The translations under genes and the position numbers were made by a program. Source: RYN-428 sp035551995 (GTDB lineage: Bacteria > Planctomycetota > Phycisphaerae > Tepidisphaerales > Tepidisphaeraceae). From it: 33,635 bases of DNA. The stretch is from NCBI GenBank assembly GCA_035551995.1, contig DASZME010000010.1, positions 1-33,635 of the forward strand, in the 5' to 3' direction. Numbering within the stretch: position 1 is the first letter of the stretch; each line of letters opens with the position of its first letter. Below, one piece after another: positions 1 to 10,089 of this stretch. The notes beneath the pieces were generated by a model. It saw nothing but the letters and a program-made list of their open reading frames with translations, had not been told where the DNA came from and made no database searches.

Positions 1-368
1 ACTTACGGTAATCCATGCCGACGCGGCCATCTCTTTGCCTGGCGACTTTTGTCGAATTTTCGTTGACACGCTATAAAATACCGTTAGATTAGATGAAGTG
101 ATCGCGTTATTACGCGCTACAAGAGTGTCGATTGGCGGAAACAGTGCTCTTGCGGTTCAAGTTGCTTTTGTTCGACATTTGTTTTTTCACATTAGATTCA
201 AAGGCGTCGGCGATGTTCGCCGGCGCAAGTGTCCCTGCCGTGAGTAAAGGTTCATGCCAGCCGGTCCAGCGGATTTCGTTGTAAATCTGCAATTTTGGCA
301 ATTATCCATTCATCATCACCGGTAAAGCCTGTTCCTGAGATCGCGGCGTTTCCTGAAAGGAGCTTCTT
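1..368. other. Upstream non-coding region
   Basis: No convincing gene is seen in this 368-base stretch. A short antisense frame near 110-301 has no recognisable protein features. A TTGACA hexamer at 63-68 has no well-spaced, well-matched -10 partner. The only clear signal is the ribosome binding site AAAGGAG just before the ATG at 369. The promoter for that gene is probably here but cannot be placed with confidence. Confidence 0.4.
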
Positions 369-1382
369 ATGAAGCTTAGTACTCTGTGTCGCCGCAAACG
401 CGGCTTTACGCTGGTGGAGTTGCTGGTGGTCATCGGGATCATCGCTCTGCTCATCTCGATTCTGTTGCCCGCCTTGAATAAGGCGCGTCAACAGGCGCAG
501 CAGATCAAGTGTGCCGCCAACCTGAAAAATATCGGGTTGGCCATGCAGATCTACTCGAACAACGAGAAGAACAACGGGTTCCCGCGAACCTATTTCGCCG
601 TCACGCAATCGACCGGAGTCCCGACTCCCCAGACAATCGACTGCACCACCTCCGGCGGCCCCGCCACCGGCCTGCTCAAGCAGGCCTCGGACGCAAACGT
701 GCCGACGTCGAGTATCCCGCCAAACAGCTCGGCGAGTTTCCAGTCGCCCACGACTGTGCCGTACAACTGCGTGACGGCCAGCATCTTCCTGCTGATGAAG
801 AGCACCGATCTCACGCCCGATATCTTCGTTTGCCCCTCGAGCAACGCCAACCGCGGCTTTACGCTCAACAGCCCCAAGGACTGGTCCAACTTCGAAGACA
901 GCCCAATGTGGGGTCAACACATGACCTACAGCTTTAGCTGTCCGTTTCCCGGGTCCACCGCGGTGCAGAACGGGTTTCGATGGAGCAGCACCGTCGCCAA
1001 CCCCAGCGACTTTGCTTTGGCCGCCGACATGAACCCCGGAGATCAGGGTGGTATCAATCCCCCCAATCAGGTAACCGTGCCTACCCACACGTCCGGTTCC
1101 AAGGACATCGCCAGGGCCAACAGCAACAACCACAAGAACCAGGGCCAGAACGTGCTGTATGCCGACGGCCACGTCCAGTGGCAGACATCGTCTTTCTGCG
1201 GCGTCGCCTGCGTGACCTCCACTGGCGCCGGCTATCAGGATAACATCTACACTGCACGAACTGATTTCGATAACCACGGCGACGTCGGATTCCTGGACAA
1301 TTCGCATTTCCCGTGCGATGGCAACGACAGCTATATGCTGCCGACGGACGACGGGTTATATGGGACAACCATGGGCTTCTGA
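369..1382 (+). CDS. Prepilin-like type II secretion/pseudopilin family protein
   Basis: This 337-residue protein begins with a type IV prepilin signal: a basic start (residues 1-11), then GFTLVELLVVIGIIALLIS, which contains the cleavage site before the Phe and the conserved Glu at +5. The hydrophobic helix runs to about residue 35 and is followed by the usual ALNKARQQAQ and C-A-x-N-L-K-x-I-G segment. Near the C-terminus, HKNQGQNVLYADGHVQW matches the H-x9-DG signature of the planctomycete DUF1559-like family. These proteins occur in dozens of copies per planctomycete genome and their exact role (envelope or secretion pseudopilins) is unclear. The start is set by an AAAGGAG ribosome binding site 7 bases upstream. 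A strong terminator follows, so it is probably monocistronic. Confidence 0.9.
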   Translation: MKLSTLCRRKRGFTLVELLVVIGIIALLISILLPALNKARQQAQQIKCAANLKNIGLAMQIYSNNEKNNGFPRTYFAVTQSTGVPTPQTIDCTTSGGPATGLLKQASDANVPTSSIPPNSSASFQSPTTVPYNCVTASIFLLMKSTDLTPDIFVCPSSNANRGFTLNSPKDWSNFEDSPMWGQHMTYSFSCPFPGSTAVQNGFRWSSTVANPSDFALAADMNPGDQGGINPPNQVTVPTHTSGSKDIARANSNNHKNQGQNVLYADGHVQWQTSSFCGVACVTSTGAGYQDNIYTARTDFDNHGDVGFLDNSHFPCDGNDSYMLPTDDGLYGTTMGF

Positions 1383-1431
1383 GTTAAGTCCGACGTATCA
1401 CAGGCGTCCCGCCTGAATCTGATCGAATCCA

Positions 1432-1470
1432 AAGGCCCGCCTCCCCATGAGGCGGGCCTTGTTCATTTTT
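1432..1470 (+). terminator. Rho-independent terminator after the prepilin-like gene
   Basis: A perfect 12-bp stem (AAGGCCCGCCTC at 1432-1443 with GAGGCGGGCCTT at 1449-1460) has a 5-base loop. A T-rich tail (GTTCATTTTT) ends at 1470. It lies 50 bases after the stop codon of the gene ending at 1382. Confidence 0.9.
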
Positions 1471-1643
1471 CGAAACGTTGAGCCGCCTGCAACACGCCGC
1501 CTCGGCTCTGGTTTGATGGACAAAACATGGGCGGGACGTCTGCTTTTACGGGAAATCAAAGCCTCCTTTTACGATTTCCGTACATTTCCACGATCCCCCT
1601 TTGTTCCGTTCAACGGATACACTGCGCGAGAGAAGGAGTCGAA

Positions 1644-2624
1644 ATGAAAGCATGGCTGTTGGACGACATGGGCGGTGTGGGCGGACTCAAACTTCGAGAG
1701 GCGCCCGACCCGATCCCCGCCGCCGGCGAAGTTGTGTTGCAGGTGGCGTACGCCGCCCTTAACCCGGCGGACCGATATCTCTCGGAAGGGCACTATCCCG
1801 CCCGCCCGCCAATGCCCCATATCCTGGGCCGAGACGGATTCGGGACGATCGTGGCCGTCGGCGCCGACGTCACGGGCGTTCACGTCGGCGAGAAAAAAAC
1901 CGTTTTACGCGGAGACGTGGGCGTAACGCGCTGGGGCACATTCGCCGAGAAAGTCGCCGTCCCCGTCGAATCGCTCATCGACGCGCCGGCCGACTGGAGT
2001 GAGCAGGAAGCCGCCGGCGCCGCGCTGGTCTATGTGACCGCTTATCAGGCGCTGACGCAGTGGGGCGAACTGCCGCCGTCGATCGTGCTGGTTAGCGGCG
2101 CCTCGGGCGGCGTCGGCGTGGCCAGTGTGCAATTGGCCGGCGCCCTGGGTCATACGCCCCTGGCCCTTTCCCGCGGAACCGCCAAGCATGCACAGTTAAA
2201 GCAAATCGGCGCCGCCGCCGTTTTCGATCCCACCGATCCGGCCTGGCGGAAGAAGGTCAAGGAATTCCTCGACGGCCGCCGGGTCGATCTGGCGATCGAT
2301 AACATCGGCGGCCCGCTGTTTTCCGAAATGATCGACACGCTCGGCGAATGGGGAAAGGTCAGCGTGGTGGGGCGGCTGGCCGGCCCCGTGCCGGAGTTCA
2401 ACACGTCGGCGTTGCTGTTCCGCCGCCTGCGCATCGGCGGAGTGGCGGTCGGCGCTTACACCAACGCCGAAAGCCGTGCCGCCTGGAGCGCGATCATCTC
2501 GCTTCTGCAAGGTGCCGGGGCCAAGCCGCTGATCGACCGGGTATTTCCCTTCGATCAACTTCCTGCCGCGTTTGCCCGCCTGGCCCAAGGCCCAATGGGA
2601 AAGGTGCTGATCGCCGCCGGGTGA
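1644..2624 (+). CDS. Zinc-independent medium-chain dehydrogenase/reductase (quinone oxidoreductase-like)
   Basis: A 326-residue NAD(P)H-dependent oxidoreductase of the MDR superfamily, quinone oxidoreductase/crotonyl-CoA-reductase-like branch. The N-terminal GroES-like domain has AALNPADRYLSEGHYP and the PHILGRDGFGTIVAVG segment. The Rossmann domain has the nucleotide-binding SGASGGVGVASVQLA around residue 150. The structural-zinc cysteine cluster of true alcohol dehydrogenases is absent. The open frame extends upstream, but the ATG at 1644 is preceded by AGAAGGAG at good spacing and starts the canonical MKAWLLDD N-terminus. The substrate cannot be told from sequence. It lies 54 bases before the NIPSNAP-like gene and may be co-transcribed with it. 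Confidence 0.88.
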   Translation: MKAWLLDDMGGVGGLKLREAPDPIPAAGEVVLQVAYAALNPADRYLSEGHYPARPPMPHILGRDGFGTIVAVGADVTGVHVGEKKTVLRGDVGVTRWGTFAEKVAVPVESLIDAPADWSEQEAAGAALVYVTAYQALTQWGELPPSIVLVSGASGGVGVASVQLAGALGHTPLALSRGTAKHAQLKQIGAAAVFDPTDPAWRKKVKEFLDGRRVDLAIDNIGGPLFSEMIDTLGEWGKVSVVGRLAGPVPEFNTSALLFRRLRIGGVAVGAYTNAESRAAWSAIISLLQGAGAKPLIDRVFPFDQLPAAFARLAQGPMGKVLIAAG

Positions 2625-2678
2625 TCGGTGTCATTTGGATCGCTCGGCGTTACAATCCCTCGCAAGGAGAACCGACCC

Positions 2679-3119
2679 ATGACGAACGCTTTCATGCCGC
2701 TGTGCGCATTGGCCCTGACCCTTTCGATCCTGACCGTTTCCCCGGCTCAAGCCGCCGACGAAAAACCCGCCGTGCCGGCGGCGGGCGCCCGTTTTTTCGA
2801 GCTTCGCAAATATACGACAAACCCCGGAAAGCTCGACGCGCTTCTGGCGCGGTTTCGCGATCACACCAACGCCCTGTTTGAAAAGCACGGCATCACGCTG
2901 ATCGGCTATTGGGTGCCGACCGATGAAAAGCTGTCGCACAATACGCTGATTTACATTCTGGCGTATCCGAGCAAGGAAGCGCGGGAGACCGCGTGGAAGG
3001 ATTTCATGAGCGATCCCGAATGGATCAAAGCCAAGGCGGACTCTGAAAAGGACGGCACGTTGGTGACGCATGTCGATTCGACGTACATGACGCCGACCGA
3101 TTTCTCGGCGATCAAGTAG
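2679..3119 (+). CDS. Secreted NIPSNAP-family protein
   Basis: A 146-residue protein with a Sec signal peptide (hydrophobic LCALALTLSILTVS, likely cleavage after AQA at about residue 25). A single NIPSNAP domain follows: FFELRKYTTNPGKLDALLARF, then HGITLIGYWVP, a hydrophobic strand NTLIYILAYPS, and AWKDFMSDPEW. This is the ferredoxin-like dimeric alpha/beta fold. NIPSNAP domains have no general enzymatic assignment. The ATG at 2679 is chosen over the longer frame starting at 2628 because AAGGAGA precedes it and the signal peptide starts there. The gene is convergent with lon. Confidence 0.85.
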   Translation: MTNAFMPLCALALTLSILTVSPAQAADEKPAVPAAGARFFELRKYTTNPGKLDALLARFRDHTNALFEKHGITLIGYWVPTDEKLSHNTLIYILAYPSKEARETAWKDFMSDPEWIKAKADSEKDGTLVTHVDSTYMTPTDFSAIK

Positions 3120-3164
3120 GCGGAGCAATTTTACATTGGCGGTGGCGCGAGTTTCGGGCGCGAC

Positions 3165-3267
3165 ACACGCCCCGCAAGCGGGGCCGCTAAACGCGTTTTT
3201 TTTCTTAGAGCATTTTTCGAGTTGTTGTAGCGTTTGTTCGTTTAGCGGCCCCGCTTGCGGGGCGTGT
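3165..3267. repeat. REP-like inverted pair A
   Basis: A perfect 29-bp inverted repeat: the arm at 3165-3193 and its reverse complement at 3239-3267 (core CGTTTAGCGGCCCCGCTTG). Each arm also contains its own small palindrome (GCCCCG-CAAG-CGGGGC). A run of eight T's follows the left arm at 3196-3203. The pair fills the gap between the convergent stop codons of the NIPSNAP-like gene and lon, so it may serve as a two-way terminator. Related pairs are at 9931, 16416 and 31457. Confidence 0.9.
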
Positions 3268-3365
3268 TTCACGATCGAAGCTCGCTCCACCAACGTGAAA
3301 ATACTCGACGCGAAACCGGGACCCAAAATCGCGTCACGGGCATGAAAAACGCTCCCGCGGACCGC

Positions 3366-5870
<2,505 letters not shown>

Positions 5871-5878
5871 AGAATGAA

Positions 5879-6006
5879 TTGCCAGTTGTTAGGCGCCAGT
5901 TGCCGGTGAAGTCGAGGAGTAAATCGATTGTCGTAAAGCACCAGCCGGTTTCACGATTTCCACGTTCGCATATCCCGGCGACTGGCGACGAACACCCGGC
6001 AACGCA
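5879..6006. repeat. Degenerate TTGCCAGTTGTTAG inverted pair
   Basis: The arm at 5879-5905 (TTGCCAGTTGTTAGGCGCCA and on) pairs imperfectly with 5979-6006. I count about six mismatches over 27 positions. It occupies the gap between the hsp20 stop and the lon start and looks like an eroded copy of the family seen at 8845, 15040 and 17231. Confidence 0.6.
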
Positions 6007-6014
6007 GTCCCTCC

Positions 6015-6446
6015 TCACGCTTTGGGAATTTCGATCCAGAGCATTCCGTTGCGATACTCGGCGGCGATCTTCTCCGCGTCCACGTTCTCCGGCAACTCGA
6101 CCTCGCGGCTGAAAGACCCGTGGTCGATCTCCATCAAATGCACCCGCACGCGCTTTGCATCCTGCTCGGCGGTTTCCTCGCCGCCGTCGTCCTTCATCGG
6201 CACCACGCGCGTTCCGCGCAGGCGCAGCCGATTCTCGTTGACCTCCACGTCGATTTTCTCCTTGTCCACCCCGGCAAGATCCACGCACACCAGATACGCG
6301 ACGGCCGTCTCGTACAAATTGACGCTGGGGGTCCAGGTATCGCTGGGATAAAATCCGTAATAGCCTTTGTGCAATTGTTCCATCGCCTGGCGCGCCTGGC
6401 GCGCGAGATGTTGAAAAGGCGGATCGGCGGCAGTAGTGAAGGACAT
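6015..6446 (-). CDS. Small heat-shock protein, Hsp20/alpha-crystallin family
   Basis: A 143-residue ATP-independent holdase chaperone. The alpha-crystallin domain covers roughly residues 35-143: YLVCVDLAGVDKEKIDVEVNENRLRLRG at its start, then SFSREVELPENVDAEKIAAEYRNGMLWIEIPK at the end, with the family's conserved A-x-x-x-N-G-x-L/M signature. The N-terminal arm (FQHLARQARQAMEQL) is short. The usual C-terminal I-x-I oligomerisation motif is absent: the protein stops just after WIEIPKA. The start is the ATG at 6446, which has a strong GGAGG 7 bases upstream. A TTG two codons earlier lacks this support. The leader can pair with the ribosome binding site (see the adjacent regulatory feature). Confidence 0.93.
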   Translation of the reverse strand: MSFTTAADPPFQHLARQARQAMEQLHKGYYGFYPSDTWTPSVNLYETAVAYLVCVDLAGVDKEKIDVEVNENRLRLRGTRVVPMKDDGGEETAEQDAKRVRVHLMEIDHGSFSREVELPENVDAEKIAAEYRNGMLWIEIPKA

Positions 6447-6453
6447 GACCAAA

Positions 6454-6508
6454 CCTCCGGTTTACAAGCGTACCGCTATCATAGGCGAACCCAAGGGTAA
6501 ACCGGAAG
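6454..6508 (-). promoter_or_regulatory. Candidate RNA thermometer/SD-sequestering hairpin of hsp20
   Basis: On the minus strand CTTCCGGTTTAC (6508-6497) can pair with GTAAACCGGAGG (6465-6454). This gives a 12-bp stem with one G-U wobble across a 31-base loop. The 3' arm contains the whole GGAGG ribosome binding site, 7 bases before the ATG. SD-masking stems in hsp20 leaders are the known design of ROSE and similar RNA thermometers. This one matches no named class that I recognise. The caveat is that a TATGAT hexamer lies inside the loop. If that is the -10 box, the 5' arm would not be transcribed and the palindrome might be an operator instead. Confidence 0.45.
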
Positions 6509-6598
6509 CATAAAAACAAACTCGGGGACGGGTGCAGGCGCGGCGGAATTTCCAACAACCCCGCTTCGGCGGAAACCCTCGATTCGCAACGCGGAATC

Positions 6599-7423
6599 CT
6601 ATGAAGTCGATGAATCCGGCTTCATCGACTCATTTACCGCCTCATTCCCGCTCGGTTCGGCGATAATCAGCTGGCATCCCGCCGATCGAACCTGCTCGCG
6701 CTGGATTTCGGTCAATGCCGAATCACTTACGACGATATCGATTTCCGCCAACGATCCGAGGCGCGAAAGAGCCTGCTGATCGAACTTCCCCGAATCGACC
6801 AGCAGCACGATTTCCTGCGCCTGGGCCATCATTCGCAATTCCGACTGAACCAGCAGCGAGTTTTGATTGTAAAGCTGGCCTTCATGAATACCGGCGACGC
6901 TCAGAAACAGGGTCTTGGTGTGAATGGCGCCGAGGGTTTCCTCGGTCATCGGGCCAAGAAGCACGCCGTAGCGCGGGTACATTAAGCCGCCGGTGAGAAT
7001 GAGTTCGACATTCTCGTCGTTGAGAAACAAGTTGGCGATGGGGAGAGAATTGGTGACCAGTTGCAATTGGGTGCCGAGCAATTCCTGGGCGAAATAAAAG
7101 GTGGTCGTTCCGCCGTCGATGAGGGCCGTTTGTCCTGGCTGGACGAGTCGCTTGGCGGCGCGGGCGATTTGGCGTTTGATCTCGACGTGATAGCTCATCC
7201 GTTGGTCGAAGGCGTAAGGTCGCGCGCCGGTGGCGATTTTTTCGCCGACCCAGATCACCCCGCCGTGGGTGCGCTCGACGAGGCCTGCCGTCTGAAGCAT
7301 CTCGACATCGCGCCGCACGGTCGATTGCGATACCCCAAGCTCGGCGGCGAGCGTATCCAAATCCGCCATGCCTCGACGGCCAAGCAGGTGTTTCAGGCGA
7401 GATTGCCGTTCGGCGATCAACAT
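6599..7423 (-). CDS. DeoR-family transcriptional regulator of the BMC operon
   Basis: A 274-residue repressor-type regulator. The N-terminal winged helix-turn-helix (residues about 5-57) has LDTLAAELGVSQSTVRRDVEMLQTAGL followed by the family's ERTHGGV wing. The C-terminal DeoRC sugar-phosphate sensor domain has ALIDGGTTTFYFAQEL, LVTNSLPIANL, LILTGG and LLVDSGKF. DeoR proteins usually respond to a phosphorylated sugar intermediate, so fuculose-1-P, rhamnulose-1-P or DHAP are natural candidates (inference). It is the last gene of the BMC operon, starting 6 bases after the stop of the aldolase-like gene, which suggests autoregulation. A candidate operator is at 18134-18157. Confidence 0.92.
   Translation of the reverse strand: MLIAERQSRLKHLLGRRGMADLDTLAAELGVSQSTVRRDVEMLQTAGLVERTHGGVIWVGEKIATGARPYAFDQRMSYHVEIKRQIARAAKRLVQPGQTALIDGGTTTFYFAQELLGTQLQLVTNSLPIANLFLNDENVELILTGGLMYPRYGVLLGPMTEETLGAIHTKTLFLSVAGIHEGQLYNQNSLLVQSELRMMAQAQEIVLLVDSGKFDQQALSRLGSLAEIDIVVSDSALTEIQREQVRSAGCQLIIAEPSGNEAVNESMKPDSSTS
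6605..6630 (-). terminator. Hairpin at the 3' end of the DeoR gene
   Basis: A perfect 10-bp stem (AGTCGATGAA/TTCATCGACT) with a 6-base loop is embedded in the last codons of the regulator gene, just before its TAG. There is no U-run, so it may be a weak or factor-dependent terminator or a 3'-stabilising hairpin at the end of the BMC operon. Confidence 0.4.
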
Positions 7424-7429
7424 GAAAGA

Positions 7430-8827
7430 TTACTTTTTTCCGTCGCCGTTCAAATGCGATAAATCGCTCTGAATTCGGCTCCGCGAGAAGGCGACCTTTT
7501 GCGCGGGAGTCATCTTCTTAAAGTCCGGCGAACCATTTTCGAGCTTCGGAAAACCATTGGCCGCGGTGGGGGAGGCGGGGGAGGCCGGGGTCATTTTCTG
7601 TTTTGTCGCTTCACCGCCCGCCCCCTTTGCCGAGGCTGACGCGGGTTTCATGGCGGAGGGCGTGGCCGATTCCGTGACCTTGTATTTCCTGGCGGGCGGT
7701 TGTTCGTTCTTGCCCGGAGCGGGTTTTTTCTCCGCCGCCCCGGACATCGATACCGCCGTTCCCGTCCCGGCATAGCTGCTGGCCGTGACAGTCAATTCCA
7801 GATCGTCTTTCAGCGCCCGGTACGGCTTGATGTTCAGCTTTTGCAGCTCGCCATGATACGCCTTCACCGCTTCGGTCGCGTCGATCCGGCCATTGGCGAT
7901 CAGGTGCAAATGCTGGACAAACGAAAGCTGGTGTTCGCTGTTGTTGATCTTGCGTCCAAATAGCGCCGCCCGCGCTCCGTACTTCTTTGCTTCTTGGAGC
8001 AGCTTAAAGGCGTCGTGTGTGGTGCCGCTCGAACCGCCGAGAATTCCGGGAATGAGGGTTGGATCGTAAGCGACCAATTCTTCCATCGCCCTTGGCCCGT
8101 GATACGCGATCTTCAGGAAGACCGGCCGCCCGGTGCTTGGAACGCCGGCGAGCGTGCGAACGATCAGGTCGTTGATGTATCGCCCCAGATCGGCCGGGCA
8201 ATTGCCGGCGCAGGCGTTGGGATCAAACACTTCCAGAAAATGCCGAAACCCCTTGCTTTCGGCCTCGATCCGAAACTGCTTGTACGCCTCGAGCGTCGGA
8301 TAATCGAAATCGAGCCGATTGTTCGGCGTGATCGAATAAAGCCCCAGATCAGACCCGATCCGGCGCTCGGCATCGCTCGGATTGATCTTCCCCGCTTGAA
8401 TCTGTTCTATGGTCGCCGATCGAAACGGCCGCGAAGGTTCGCCGGCGAACGACGATCCCGCCATCAGATGAATATCGGTGGTGTCATTGGCCCGAACGGC
8501 GGGGGTGACGGTCGAATCGTCGAACAATTTTTCGCGAATCGTGAGGGCTTCGCTGGTGCTGGCCGACATGAGCATGATATCGACAAGCCCTTGCCGTGTG
8601 ACTTCGCGCATCTGGTCCCGATATTCCGCCAGCGAGCGAACCTTGCCGGTGACGGCGTTCTTCCCCGGCGCGGCCAAGCCCGCCGCCATGTCCGCGTCTT
8701 TGGCGTCGGCCAAAATAAAATCCCTGGCGCCGCCGAGATTCGCCCGGATGCTGGCGATCTTCGCGTCCAGCGAACGGTTCGTCCGAATCGGCGGAACGAC
8801 GGGCGATGTTTGAGTTGAACAGCACAT
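7430..8827 (-). CDS. BMC-associated TIM-barrel aldolase-like protein with a long C-terminal tail
   Basis: A 465-residue protein in the BMC operon whose family I do not firmly recognise. Residues about 20-345 look like a single alpha/beta domain resembling class I (DeoC/LacD-type) aldolases. GRPVFLKIAYHGP (Lys239) sits on a predicted strand where a Schiff-base lysine could lie. GILGGSSGTTHDAFKLL (residues 261-277) resembles a phosphate-binding loop, and ARAALFGRKINN resembles the last strand. Residues about 355-425 are a Pro/Ala/Lys-rich linker. The end (DFKKMTPAQKVAFSRSRIQSDLSHL) is a predicted amphipathic helix, which suggests an encapsulation peptide. The start ATG at 8827 has GAGGA 6 bases upstream. 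The function inside the compartment is unknown. Confidence 0.75.
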   Translation of the reverse strand: MCCSTQTSPVVPPIRTNRSLDAKIASIRANLGGARDFILADAKDADMAAGLAAPGKNAVTGKVRSLAEYRDQMREVTRQGLVDIMLMSASTSEALTIREKLFDDSTVTPAVRANDTTDIHLMAGSSFAGEPSRPFRSATIEQIQAGKINPSDAERRIGSDLGLYSITPNNRLDFDYPTLEAYKQFRIEAESKGFRHFLEVFDPNACAGNCPADLGRYINDLIVRTLAGVPSTGRPVFLKIAYHGPRAMEELVAYDPTLIPGILGGSSGTTHDAFKLLQEAKKYGARAALFGRKINNSEHQLSFVQHLHLIANGRIDATEAVKAYHGELQKLNIKPYRALKDDLELTVTASSYAGTGTAVSMSGAAEKKPAPGKNEQPPARKYKVTESATPSAMKPASASAKGAGGEATKQKMTPASPASPTAANGFPKLENGSPDFKKMTPAQKVAFSRSRIQSDLSHLNGDGKK

Positions 8828-8844
8828 GAAATCCTCAACGAGCG

Positions 8845-8971
8845 GTTGATAGTTGTGCCAGTTGATAGTTGTCAGTTGTCAGTTGCCAGTTGCTGGTTTG
8901 GTAGCTGGTAGTTATCGGCATAGACACCGGATCGCCCATACTGCTCTTCTAACAACTGACAACTGACAACT
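8845..8971. repeat. TTGCCAGTTG-family repeat cluster between dehydrogenase and aldolase-like genes
   Basis: The left arm (8845-8896) holds about five tandem variants of GTTGATAGTT/GTTGTCAGTT/GTTGCCAGTT. The right arm, TAACAACTGACAACTGACAA and on (8950-8971), is the reverse complement of the CAGTTGTCAGTTG part. The right arm runs directly into the dehydrogenase stop codon (TGA read from 8973-8971). Confidence 0.8.
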
Positions 8972-9897
8972 CATTTTTGAACTTGAGCGTAAGTCGCATC
9001 CAGCGCCTTCGCGCCGGCTTGCAGCGCGCTCACTTCCTTTGGCCACAGTTCGATCTCATATCGCTTCACCACGCCGTCGCGATTGACCAGCGTCGGCAGG
9101 CTCGTGCAGGTTCCCTTAATTCCATATTCGCCGGTCAATTGCGTCGAGATCGGCAGCACTTTTGGCTGATTGAGGGCAATCGGATGAATTACCTCGGCGA
9201 TGCTCAATCCCACGGCCCACCCGGCGCCGCCCTTGAGTTCGATGCACTCGGCGCCGCTCTTTTTGGTCCGCGTGAAAACCTTCTCCTGCACCGTCGCCGA
9301 AAAATTCGGCAGCTTAACCAGTGGGATTCCCCCGGCGGTCGCCGTGGACCAGATCGGCACCATGCTGTCGCCGTGCTCGCCGAGGATCGTCGCCTTGATC
9401 TGCGTCGGCGGAAGGCCGGTTTCCAGGCCGATCAATGAGCGGAAACGCGCGGTATCCAACTGCGTTCCGAGGCCGATCACTTTTGCCGGGTCCCAGGAAA
9501 GCCGCTGGATCGCCAGGCGGGTCAGGATGTCAACGGGGTTGGACACGACGAAGATGATCGCTTCTTGTTTCAGCCCCGATCCCTTGAGCGAATCGAGAAT
9601 TTGCTTGAACAGCGAGACGTTTCGATTGATGAGATCAAGCCGGCTCTCGTCGGGCTTACGCCGAAGGCCGGCGGTGATCAGCACCATGTCGGCGTCGGCG
9701 CACTTGTCATAGTTCCCGGCGTAGATTTTCTGATCCCCGGCGATCGAGGCGCCATGAAGCAGATCGAGCGCCTCGCCCTGGGCCATTTTTTCATTGGCGT
9801 CGAGCAGGTGCAGTTCGCTGACGACGCCGGCGCATTGAAGCGCGAACGCCGCGTTGGACCCGACCCGACCGCCGCCGCCGATGATGCTGACTTTCAT
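8971..9897 (-). CDS. NAD-dependent malate/lactate-type dehydrogenase of the BMC operon
   Basis: A 308-residue 2-hydroxyacid dehydrogenase of the LDH/MDH superfamily. The Rossmann fold opens with KVSIIGGGGRVGSNAAF, and Asp33 at the end of strand 2 indicates NAD. Catalytic residues are present: Arg86 (SRLDL), Asn120 (VSNPVD), Asp148 and Arg151 (LDTARFR) and His175 (GEHGDS). The specificity position reads LRRKPDESR: the residue before KP is Arg80, as in malate dehydrogenases, whereas lactate dehydrogenases have Gln there. The following D-E differs from the typical MDH G-M. The gene sits in the BMC operon, where an LDH-like enzyme is expected to recycle NADH. The true substrate is open. No encapsulation helix is evident. 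Confidence 0.88.
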   Translation of the reverse strand: MKVSIIGGGGRVGSNAAFALQCAGVVSELHLLDANEKMAQGEALDLLHGASIAGDQKIYAGNYDKCADADMVLITAGLRRKPDESRLDLINRNVSLFKQILDSLKGSGLKQEAIIFVVSNPVDILTRLAIQRLSWDPAKVIGLGTQLDTARFRSLIGLETGLPPTQIKATILGEHGDSMVPIWSTATAGGIPLVKLPNFSATVQEKVFTRTKKSGAECIELKGGAGWAVGLSIAEVIHPIALNQPKVLPISTQLTGEYGIKGTCTSLPTLVNRDGVVKRYEIELWPKEVSALQAGAKALDATYAQVQK

Positions 9898-9930
9898 AAT
9901 TCACATCCCAACCGCACGCGAAGTGGATTT

Positions 9931-10047
9931 GTTGAGCGGCCCCGGGTGCGGGGCGCTGGGTCGTCCACGTGTCGATTGCGTAAGTTCTTCCTAAGAGCCG
10001 CTTATCCCTCGTCGCTCGCCTCGCCCCGCAAGCGGGGCCGCTAAACG
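9931..10047. repeat. REP-like inverted pair B
   Basis: The left arm GTTGAGCGGCCCCGGGTGCG and on (9931-9956) faces a standard right arm (10022-10047, ending GGCCGCTAAACG). The left arm is diverged by a few bases, so this is an older copy than the pairs at 3165, 16416 and 31457. It lies inside the BMC operon between the aldolase stop and the dehydrogenase start. Confidence 0.82.
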
Positions 10048-10089
10048 AAGAAGACTTTCCGTTCATGAAACCGCTCAAATTCACGTTCT

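Noticed and set aside
252..1307. Long 351-residue frame antisense to the prepilin-like gene
   Set aside because: No recognisable domain, and the opposite strand has clear prepilin motifs, a ribosome binding site and a terminator.
3136..3345. Short plus-strand frame with HAPQAGPLN-type peptide
   Set aside because: It is the translation of the REP-like repeat. The same peptide appears antisense in other frames wherever the repeat occurs.
6466..6496. CIRCE or HrcA operator upstream of hsp20
   Set aside because: The palindrome CCGGTTTAC/GTAAACCGG does not match TTAGCACTC-N9-GAGTGCTAA.
8845..8971. CRISPR-like appearance of repeated GTTGxCAGTT units
   Set aside because: The units are about 10 bases, directly adjacent or inverted, with no spacers and no cas genes.
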